Below, in pieces: positions 1 to 5,150 of a stretch of DNA of 5,905 nucleotides. This stretch comes from Acidobacteriota bacterium (lineage in GTDB: Bacteria; Acidobacteriota; Terriglobia; Terriglobales; Acidobacteriaceae), in assembly GCA_021793595.1 (NCBI GenBank), contig JAJYSL010000272.1, forward strand, positions 1-5,905. The letters are read 5' to 3'. The translations under genes were made by a program, and so were the position numbers. How positions within the stretch are numbered: the first letter of the stretch is position 1; each line of letters starts with the position of its first letter. The notes below the pieces were generated by a model, which was not told the origin of the DNA, did not search any database, and worked only from the letters and a program-made list of their open reading frames with translations.

Positions 1-429
1 GACGATCTCCTCGTTGATCTTTGCGAAGATGTTCCGATCTCCCGCCTGATAGAGATCGTGCGCAATTCCCAATGCGACGCCGCGTCGACCCTGTGGCGCA
101 TACTTCAGTTGAGCGACAATATCCTGCGCCTGTTCCCGGGTTTCCACGCGGGGAACCATAACGCCGCGTGCACCAATGTCCAGAACCCGCGATAGCGGGT
201 GATACGATACGTCGGGAACCCGAGCTATGGGGACTATGTCACTGCCACGGCAGGACGCAATCATGTCCGCCAGCAGAGAAATGTCGCACCGTCCATGCTC
301 CATATCGAATATGACAAATTCCATTCCGCAGGCAGCAAGCATAGGACCGATACCTGGCGTGAAGAGCTCTAGAACCATTTGGCCGAGCACCAAGTCTCCT
401 TGCAGGAGTCGTTGTCGAAACCGACTCAT
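1..429 (-). CDS. HpcH/HpaI-family aldolase (N-terminal part, runs off window)
   Basis: Class II pyruvate-type aldolase of the HpcH/HpaI (4-hydroxy-2-oxoheptanedioate / 2-dehydro-3-deoxyglucarate aldolase) superfamily. These cytoplasmic enzymes use a divalent metal to cleave 2-keto-3-deoxy acids into pyruvate or a related keto acid plus an aldehyde. The first 143 residues are visible of a family length near 250-260. Key residues are in register with E. coli HpaI: His45 in FDMEHG (41-46), Arg70 in PIARVP (67-72) and Asp84 in RVLDIGARGVMVPR (81-94). The PxGxRG loop is seen as APQGRRG (111-117). The metal-binding Glu and Asp (about 149 and 175 in HpaI) lie beyond the edge. The ATG overlaps the stop of the upstream dehydrogenase as ATGA and has a strong GGAGG nine bases before it, so it is translationally coupled. 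Family assignment is firm; the substrate (sugar acid or aromatic-derived) is not determined. Confidence 0.93.
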   Translation of the reverse strand, partial: MSRFRQRLLQGDLVLGQMVLELFTPGIGPMLAACGMEFVIFDMEHGRCDISLLADMIASCRGSDIVPIARVPDVSYHPLSRVLDIGARGVMVPRVETREQAQDIVAQLKYAPQGRRGVALGIAHDLYQAGDRNIFAKINEEIV

Positions 430-1499
430 TGAACTGTTCCTCCAGATAAGGATCTATAGTTCTCGAGTTTCTTCAGAAAACCAGGCCGGCTGAGCACCTC
501 GTGGTTGACAATATTTTTTGGAGCCTCTCCTCTATAGATGGACAGGGCACCTTCACAGTCAATGCGTCCCATATCCCGGAAGAGTTCCTCCGTCCATGCA
601 ATGGAATGCGAGGTCAATATTACGTTGTCCATCATAATCAAGCGGGAGTCGGCGGATAGGGGCTCTTGCTCAAAAACATCGAGTGCCGCTGCGCGTATTA
701 TTTTGTTTTCGAGTGCTTCTACTAGAGCCTGTTCATTGACGATTGAACCTCTCGCCGTATTGATCAGCACGGAGTCAGCCTTCATCAGACTGAATTCACG
801 CTTGCCGATCAGGCCTCTAGTTTGGGGCGTGAGCGGACAATTGATCAGAACGTAATCCGATTGGCGCAGTAATTCGTCGAGGCCGACCAATTCTACACCA
901 AGTTGATTCGCCGTTTCCTCCGACGCATACGGATCGAAGGCAAGGAAACGAGCAACGTCAAAGCTCTTTAAGAGTTGAATGGCGGCAGATGCAATATTGC
1001 CCAGACCGATAGTGCCGACTACCCGCTCGCGCGGCTCTCGTCCCAGCGGACTGGAGCTTTCTTTCCAGCCTCCTTGTCGAACCAGTCGATCCTTTCGGAC
1101 CAGGTTATGGGAGAGTGCCAGCACAAGAAGCACAATGGATTCGGCTACTGGTCGCACCACGCCGCCAGGCGTAATGAACACAGCAATGTCATTTGCCGTA
1201 CAAGAGGGCAGATCGACGTTATCGTACCCGACACCGCATCGACCGATCGCGCATAGTCGCTCAATGCCTTCGAGCGATCCAGATGTGATGCGCGGCTTCA
1301 GCGAAATCAATACATCGTAATACTGCAGCTGTTCCGGCGTATATTCGTCTCTGTATTCCGGGACAAATCCATAGGAGAGGCCGGAGATATTATCCAATAA
1401 CGATAAGCCGATATCCGGAAAAATCAGAGCGCCGACATCGTTGCGAAAGTCGGCGGAAAAGCCGACTCGAAATTCTCTATGGCCGCTGCTTGAAGTCAT
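426..1499 (-). CDS. D-isomer-specific 2-hydroxyacid dehydrogenase (PGDH/GhrB-like)
   Basis: NAD-dependent oxidoreductase interconverting a 2-hydroxyacid and a 2-keto acid; 357 residues, slightly longer than the usual 310-340. The N-terminal part of the substrate domain includes GRCGVGYDNVD (86-96), a typical family signature. The Rossmann fold has VGTIGLGNIA (161-170) followed by Asp189 in FDPY, which favours NAD over NADP. The catalytic triad is Arg250 (NTARGSIV), Glu279 (DVFEQEP) and His298 (LTSHSIAW). The third glycine of GxGxxG is Ala170, a mild variation. It starts 12 nt after the glycosidase stop; an AAAGGA at 1515-1520 overlapping that stop may serve as ribosome binding site, with rather long spacing. 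Its stop overlaps the aldolase start. The substrate could be glycerate/hydroxypyruvate, glyoxylate or a sugar-derived acid; residue inspection does not decide. No signal peptide is seen, so it is cytoplasmic. Confidence 0.93.
   Translation of the reverse strand: MTSSSGHREFRVGFSADFRNDVGALIFPDIGLSLLDNISGLSYGFVPEYRDEYTPEQLQYYDVLISLKPRITSGSLEGIERLCAIGRCGVGYDNVDLPSCTANDIAVFITPGGVVRPVAESIVLLVLALSHNLVRKDRLVRQGGWKESSSPLGREPRERVVGTIGLGNIASAAIQLLKSFDVARFLAFDPYASEETANQLGVELVGLDELLRQSDYVLINCPLTPQTRGLIGKREFSLMKADSVLINTARGSIVNEQALVEALENKIIRAAALDVFEQEPLSADSRLIMMDNVILTSHSIAWTEELFRDMGRIDCEGALSIYRGEAPKNIVNHEVLSRPGFLKKLENYRSLSGGTVQ
439..443 (-). promoter_or_regulatory. Ribosome binding site of the aldolase gene
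   Basis: GGAGG on the minus strand, nine bases before the aldolase ATG (429-427). It lies inside the last codons of the dehydrogenase gene, where it encodes part of a Gly-Gly pair. This strong site fixes the aldolase start and supports coupled translation across the ATGA overlap. Confidence 0.8.
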
Positions 1500-1511
1500 T
1501 GCTAATCGAAG

Positions 1512-3215
1512 TCATCCTTTCGAATCGAGGACTATCACCCAGTCCCGGAAAATCGGAAACTCAGGCGCCTGCCACATGCCACTGGCATCGGGTTGTACGT
1601 CCCCGAAGCTTTGTTCTGTTCCATCACTTACGTTGAAGAAAGAACCTTTATATCTGCGGGGTTCAAGATTACGAAATTGAAGTGCCTTTCCACCTGTGGG
1701 GCTAAATGCAATCACCGCTTCTTCCGGAATTTGAGCCGCAAAGGGTTCCCAATAGTTCTCGCGCGTCCAATGCGGTTCTACTAAGTCTGGCCGCGGTTCT
1801 AATTTCCACCAGGAGTATCTCTTTAAGAGAGACTTTCCGAGTCCAAGCTGCCCCGACCCGGGCAACTGAGCGGCGACTTCCCAGGGAGGGCCTCCCCAGG
1901 AATGGCCATGCGGCGAAAGACCGTAAGGCTTTTCTCTTGTGTTTACCTGCCACAGCCCGTTGGCCCCGTAGGTGTGTCCACCTGCTCCACTCAGGATGCA
2001 CGACCAAAACATAAATCGTTGAACCTCCTGCCAGCTTGCCTGCATGATTCCTTCATAGCAGACTTCACCGACCAGAACTGGCATCTTGGGACTTGAGGCC
2101 AAAGAATGATTTACGCTGTCGATCGTATTCGGCACGCTTTCACGGCCGCCATGGCCAGTCTGAAGCATATCGAAATCGAGAAGAGCGGCGTCGTTGACCG
2201 AGTCTCGTGCACTGTGCGAAGGATGAACGGTAATCGGGTGATGATAGGGATCCGTCGCTCGTACATAACCGGCTATCTCACTCCATCCCTGCTTCTGCAT
2301 CGCCATATCTTGATCGCGGGTCTTTGAGAGATAGAAGGGCATCGTCGCTTCCCCCGCGAGACACCAAAATACCGGATACGCGCCCCAGCGCGCGATCAGA
2401 TACCGCCAGTGTTGTTTCATTTTCTTGATGCCCATCAGGGGAAGAAAATAGCCCCAGCAGCCAACAATGCAAGGCGCGATCCCCCGATCCGCAAGGTACT
2501 GAATTCGAAGATCCGCCATATCGAAATAAGCAGGGTTGATTCTGGAGTAGCCTTGCTGCCACGGAAAACCGGCTTCGTTGGCTCCGCGAGGATCAAACGG
2601 ATCCATATCCGGATAAAGCCCAGCAACGATCTGAACGACCGTAAAACCTTTCCGGACGCGATCCGCAGTCAAGGCCTCAAAATCATCCGGCCAACCAAGG
2701 CGCTTGCACAATCCCATCCACCAGGTATCCCCAAGCCAGAAAAATGGAGTGCCGTCGGCCTGCTCGAAGTGACGTTTATCTTTTGCAACATGGATCGTGC
2801 CATGCCGGTATAGGGAATCCTCACCGGAATAGGGTACAACGGTCAATGTCCCGCTGACCCCGTGCAGGTCTCTGTTAAACACATCAGTACAAACAGTCCG
2901 AAACTTGTAGTCGCCCGCATCCGGTGGAGCATAGCGCACGCGCCATATCGATCCGCCTGCCCAGAATGCTGGAACGCGCTGCTGCTGGCCGGACGGTGTC
3001 GTGAAGACAACGTCTAGTTCCACCTGATTAAACGGATCCGCATATTGTTTGCTCGTCCGATACGACCATTCGGTAGGACAATTTTGTATCGTGAATCGCG
3101 ATTGCCTGGAGTCACTTTGCGTTGAGGATCCGGACTGTCCCATGGCCAGGCGTGTGGCGGACGAAGAAAGAGCACAAGCAGCTAGAGCTTGACAGAAGGT
3201 TCGTCTAGACGTCAC
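1512..3215 (-). CDS. Tat-exported DUF5060/DUF4038 glycoside hydrolase-like protein (GH140-related)
   Basis: 567-residue predicted secreted glycosidase. The N-terminus has a twin-arginine motif S-R-R-T-F-C (3-8), a hydrophobic stretch (about 9-24) and a likely AMG cleavage site near residue 26. Residues about 45-127 form a beta-sandwich of DUF5060 type (WRVRYAPPDAGDYKF at 91-105). Residues about 135-450 are the DUF4038 (apiosidase-like) barrel: FFWLGDTWW (158-166), FTVVQIVAGLYP (191-202), FWCLAGE (283-289) and VLVGEVCYEG (380-389). Glu289 and Glu384, at the ends of putative beta strands 4 and 7, are candidate acid/base and nucleophile (inferred by position). Residues about 475-566 form a beta-rich C-terminal domain like those attached to this family. 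The best-studied relatives are GH140 apiosidases acting on rhamnogalacturonan II, but the family has other unassigned members, so apiose specificity is not claimed. The GTG start is chosen for its GAAAGG nine bases upstream and because it places the Tat motif at the N-terminus. Confidence 0.9.
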   Translation of the reverse strand: MTSRRTFCQALAACALSSSATRLAMGQSGSSTQSDSRQSRFTIQNCPTEWSYRTSKQYADPFNQVELDVVFTTPSGQQQRVPAFWAGGSIWRVRYAPPDAGDYKFRTVCTDVFNRDLHGVSGTLTVVPYSGEDSLYRHGTIHVAKDKRHFEQADGTPFFWLGDTWWMGLCKRLGWPDDFEALTADRVRKGFTVVQIVAGLYPDMDPFDPRGANEAGFPWQQGYSRINPAYFDMADLRIQYLADRGIAPCIVGCWGYFLPLMGIKKMKQHWRYLIARWGAYPVFWCLAGEATMPFYLSKTRDQDMAMQKQGWSEIAGYVRATDPYHHPITVHPSHSARDSVNDAALLDFDMLQTGHGGRESVPNTIDSVNHSLASSPKMPVLVGEVCYEGIMQASWQEVQRFMFWSCILSGAGGHTYGANGLWQVNTREKPYGLSPHGHSWGGPPWEVAAQLPGSGQLGLGKSLLKRYSWWKLEPRPDLVEPHWTRENYWEPFAAQIPEEAVIAFSPTGGKALQFRNLEPRRYKGSFFNVSDGTEQSFGDVQPDASGMWQAPEFPIFRDWVIVLDSKG

Positions 3216-3224
3216 AGTGTCGAG

Positions 3225-3230
3225 CCTTTC
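3225..3230 (-). promoter_or_regulatory. Ribosome binding site deciding the GTG start of the glycosidase
   Basis: GAAAGG on the minus strand, nine bases before the GTG at 3215-3213. No ATG in this frame fits better, and starting here retains the complete twin-arginine signal, so the GTG is the likely start. Confidence 0.7.
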
Positions 3231-3271
3231 TCACAAAATATGATATTGAGAGGAACCGTAATCGGCTGTAC

Positions 3272-3295
3272 CTTATGGATTTCTTTATGGATTCC
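3272..3295. repeat. Imperfect 12-bp direct repeat between cupin and glycosidase genes
   Basis: Two adjacent 12-bp units (3272-3283 and 3284-3295) match at 10 of 12 positions and share TTATGGATT on the plus strand. They lie just downstream of the cupin stop codon, inside the 84-nt gap before the glycosidase. No terminator-like hairpin with a T-run is seen here, so read-through is expected. The role is unknown; it may be a simple duplication. Confidence 0.5.
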
Positions 3296-3299
3296 TGAT

Positions 3300-4145
3300 T
3301 TAACCGATCCGACTGTCCTCGGAATTTGAAATAGAGCCTGAGCAGTAGCCCGCGTCCACAAGCGTCCTGTTCGGTTCGCCACCCGCATATACCCAGATCA
3401 TAGCCATGGGTTGTTCCGAAACGTTGAAGAAGCGGTGAGCACGGCCTTCTGGAACAAAAGCAGTATCGTATCCGCTGAGTTTGTACTCCTGGCCCTGCAC
3501 CTGGCAAAGAGCCTCGCCGGTCACAATGGTGATCGATTCGTCAAATTGATGAACGTGACACGGAAGAGAGGACCCTGGAAGAAAACGCCCATACCCACCG
3601 CAAATTCCAACAGCGCCGAACCGTTTTGCAAAGAGATCACAAAAAACTGCTCCATCTGCCAGCTCGTAGAATTCGCTCGTCTCGAATCTCCGGAGATGCT
3701 CCGGGCCGGTGAGATTATCGGTGCCACGATGCTGTACATCGAATGCCTGGCTTGTAAAGGCTCTGGTCGGCTGCGGTTCGGCGAACGTGGAATGTGCAAT
3801 CATGGCGGAATCCAGATCGTCATTCTTAACACTGTGAGCAATAAAAGCGGGAATATGAAGGCTATCCAACGGCCCTAGACGGTATCTCCTACCTTCAACA
3901 AACACTGTGGCATGACCTTCGAGAACGGTGACAGCTTCACTGACCTGATGCGTGTGCAATGGTAATGCCGCCCCAGGCAGAAAAGTCGCTGTACCGGTAT
4001 AGAAGTTTCGCGCTCCGCATGCACTCGACACAAATGTTCGGAGCGCCACGCCCGGTGGGCTCTCTTCCATGGGAGCGCAATGTCCAGAGAAGATGTGTTC
4101 CCGGCTTTCGTGCTGATTCAAAGTACGCTCCTTCTTTAATATCAT
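3300..4145 (-). CDS. Two-domain cupin (bicupin) protein
   Basis: 281 residues with two complete cupin barrels, probably cytoplasmic. Barrel 1: PGAALPLHTHQVSE (57-70) with Gly58, His64, His66 and Glu70, Gly77 closing motif 1, and His104 in HIPAFIAHSV (97-106) as motif 2. Barrel 2: PGSSLPCHVHQFDE (190-203) with His197, His199 and Glu203, Gly210, and His237 in VPEGRAHRFF (231-240). All metal-binding residues are present in both halves, so both barrels could bind a metal. The arrangement suggests an internal gene duplication. Bicupins include dioxygenases, oxalate decarboxylases, ureidoglycine aminohydrolases and sugar-acid isomerases; none fits specifically enough to name. It is first in the minus-strand cluster, 84 nt before the glycosidase. 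The start is uncertain: the ATG at 4145 has only a weak AGGA at short spacing, whereas a TTG at 4121-4119 (codon 9) has a strong AAGGAG six bases upstream. Confidence 0.9.
   Translation of the reverse strand: MILKKERTLNQHESREHIFSGHCAPMEESPPGVALRTFVSSACGARNFYTGTATFLPGAALPLHTHQVSEAVTVLEGHATVFVEGRRYRLGPLDSLHIPAFIAHSVKNDDLDSAMIAHSTFAEPQPTRAFTSQAFDVQHRGTDNLTGPEHLRRFETSEFYELADGAVFCDLFAKRFGAVGICGGYGRFLPGSSLPCHVHQFDESITIVTGEALCQVQGQEYKLSGYDTAFVPEGRAHRFFNVSEQPMAMIWVYAGGEPNRTLVDAGYCSGSISNSEDSRIG
4128..4133 (-). promoter_or_regulatory. Strong Shine-Dalgarno favouring a TTG start for the bicupin
   Basis: AAGGAG (within AGAAGGAG) on the minus strand lies inside the first codons of the bicupin as annotated from ATG 4145. 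It is six bases before an in-frame TTG at 4121-4119. With a predicted transcription start near 4155, the TTG would have a leader of about 35 nt and the ATG only about 10 nt. I infer that the real protein may begin at the TTG, giving 273 residues and losing nothing of the cupin domains. Confidence 0.5.
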
Positions 4146-4161
4146 ACCATCCTATGAAGTG

Positions 4162-4191
4162 ATGATATGGAAAGTAGGTGGAAATTGTAAA
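4162..4191 (-). promoter_or_regulatory. Predicted sigma70-type promoter of the minus-strand cluster
   Basis: On the minus strand, TTTACA (4191-4186, five of six matches to TTGACA) and TATCAT (4167-4162, five of six matches to TATAAT) are separated by 18 bp. Transcription would begin near 4155 and run into the bicupin and the genes beyond it. No clear operator palindrome overlaps the site and no regulator gene lies in the window. The call rests on sequence match and position only. Confidence 0.5.
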
Positions 4192-4696
4192 GAGATTTTT
4201 GAGAGCAGGAGATTGCCCAGGCAGGTTTGCGCTAAACTAACTATCTCTCCGGCACAAAATATCGGGCAAGGTCAGACAGCGTCAGCAGCAAATCCTAGCG
4301 CCCTCCGCGTCCACCTCCCCGTCGTGTAGTCAGGCGCTCGCACCCGTACTTGTAGAGATAAAAAATTTATAATCTGTAGCTTGCCATCAATTTTTATGAA
4401 CTTTTCTCTTTCGAAAAACAACTGTAAAATATTGAGAATACGGATCCCCGCCGTCGGCTATTTTTATAGCTTGCTGTGACTCTTAAGGTCATGGGCGACC
4501 CTCAGGGAAGATCTGTTTGAACTCCTGTCTGGTTGAAAGGCCGCAAAATTTTAGGGAAACTCTTGGCAAACTAACTCTTGACGGTTGTTTAGTTTTGGAT
4601 TGTATATCGGATGGTATGATTTTTAGATACCTACGTTCAGCTTCGCAAGTAACAGAACGAACCTGTAAAAGCTCTGCGGAGGTGAATTGCGGAAAG

Positions 4697-4724
4697 CGAG
4701 AAATCACAATCGAGAAATCACAAT
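4697..4724. repeat. Perfect tandem duplication of a 14-bp unit
   Basis: The unit CGAGAAATCACAAT occurs twice with no gap (4697-4710 and 4711-4724). Only two copies are present, so this is a short duplication rather than an array. It lies in the AT-rich spacer, 5' of the IS remnant; it could be a replication slippage product or a paired binding site. Confidence 0.85.
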
Positions 4725-4788
4725 GTAGATGGATCACTTGCAGGTGTATCCTTTGTCCCGTTTTCCATTGGCTATAAATGCTGATCTT

Positions 4789-4815
4789 GAAGGTCAGCGG
4801 GTTTGATGACCCTTC
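4789..4815. repeat. Short imperfect hairpin
   Basis: GAAGGTCA (4789-4796) pairs with TGACCCTTC (4807-4815), leaving one unpaired C, around a 10-base loop. No T-run follows on the plus strand and none is seen on the minus side, so it is not a typical intrinsic terminator. It may be an operator or chance. Confidence 0.4.
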
Positions 4816-4946
4816 TGGATGGCCACCAAAAGAATCTCTTTCAGTAAATATTCCGCGTGCCAGAGCATACATAGCGGCAATACGGCAATACAAACAGATT
4901 GACCATGGGGCAAGTTTTGTGATGGAGATAAATGTGGCCTTGGTGA

Positions 4947-5150
4947 TCCGATATCCATCCCAACCAGATCACGGACTGGAAGACGCGGCTGCAGGAAGGA
5001 GCGGCCAGTGTCTTTGGCGAGGAGAAGGCCGGGCAGCAGGGTAAGGTCGATGTGACCCGGATGCAGGCCAAGATTGGCGAACTGACGCTGGAGAATGATT
5101 TTTTAGAGACTGCGCTCATCAAAGCGGGCCTGCTGAGCGCAAAGCGATGA
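4947..5150 (+). pseudogene. IS3-family transposase OrfA, 5'-truncated remnant
   Basis: 67 codons plus stop remain of a protein usually about 90-120 residues. It begins with IHPNQITDWK, the typical stretch that directly follows the recognition helix in IS3 OrfA, then LQEGAASVFGEEKAG, and ends with a leucine-zipper segment (IGELTLENDFLETAL, about 43-57) and the common GLLSAKR tail. The N-terminal helix-turn-helix that binds the inverted repeats is absent, and a TGA at 4944-4946 closes the frame with no start codon. In the next frame just upstream, a VAL...RY stretch around 4936-4954 faintly resembles the missing part, hinting at small deletions rather than one clean cut; this is weak. The stop overlaps the orfB ATG as ATGA. 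Confidence 0.85.
5141..5144 (+). promoter_or_regulatory. Possible -1 frameshift site A_AAG at the orfA/orfB junction
   Basis: The orfA codons GCA-AAG (5139-5144) give the tetramer A_AAG, a type of slippery site known in IS3-family elements. OrfB lies in the -1 frame, and slippage here would read AAA-GCG-ATG directly into it. No convincing stimulatory hairpin is visible downstream. The ATGA overlap could also allow simple reinitiation of OrfB. Confidence 0.4.

Larger units (their letters stand above)
4192..4946. other. Gene-poor spacer between the cluster promoter and the IS element
   Basis: About 750 bases without a convincing gene. Short open frames on both strands have no recognisable motif, no good ribosome binding site and coincidental composition. 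Most of the stretch from about 4345 to 4940 is AT-rich, with runs such as AAAAAATTTATAA near 4361. A GC-rich islet of about 80 bases (4261-4345) resembles coding or IS-derived DNA but matches nothing I recognise. Local structure consists of a 14-bp palindrome GCTAT-TTTT-ATAGC at 4457-4470, the tandem repeat at 4697-4724 and the hairpin at 4789-4815. It may be eroded mobile or foreign DNA, but the sequence alone does not show this. Confidence 0.6.

Noticed and set aside
11..14. Lipobox-like LAAC in the glycosidase signal region (residue numbers, not bases)
   Set aside because: The hydrophobic stretch before the cysteine is too short for a lipoprotein signal; the twin-arginine motif with later AMG cleavage fits better.
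1706..2813. Several plus-strand open frames of 60-134 codons opposite the glycosidase gene
   Set aside because: All are antisense to a gene with clear domain motifs, and none has a ribosome site or recognisable product.
3231..3260. Possible internal promoter before the glycosidase (TATCAT/CATATT-like boxes on the minus strand)
   Set aside because: No credible -35 element at the right distance, and the gap is short enough for read-through from the bicupin.
4295..4363. Short minus-strand frame ending in an Arg/Gly-rich tail within the GC-rich islet
   Set aside because: About 23 codons with no proper start codon. The Arg/Gly run is explained by local GC-rich sequence, and no family match is recognised.
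4578..4620. Plus-strand promoter-like boxes TTGACG and TATGAT
   Set aside because: The spacing is wrong: 31 bp to TATGAT, and 19 bp to a poor TATATC. No gene follows in suitable position.
4489..4893. Minus-strand open frame of 134 codons in the spacer
   Set aside because: No ribosome binding site, no recognisable domain, and a composition like translated non-coding DNA; it also spans the tandem repeat and hairpin.
4898..4925. TGACCATGGGG... as a possible left inverted repeat of the IS
   Set aside because: It begins with TG as IS3 ends do, but I cannot match it to a known terminal repeat, and the right end is outside the window for comparison.
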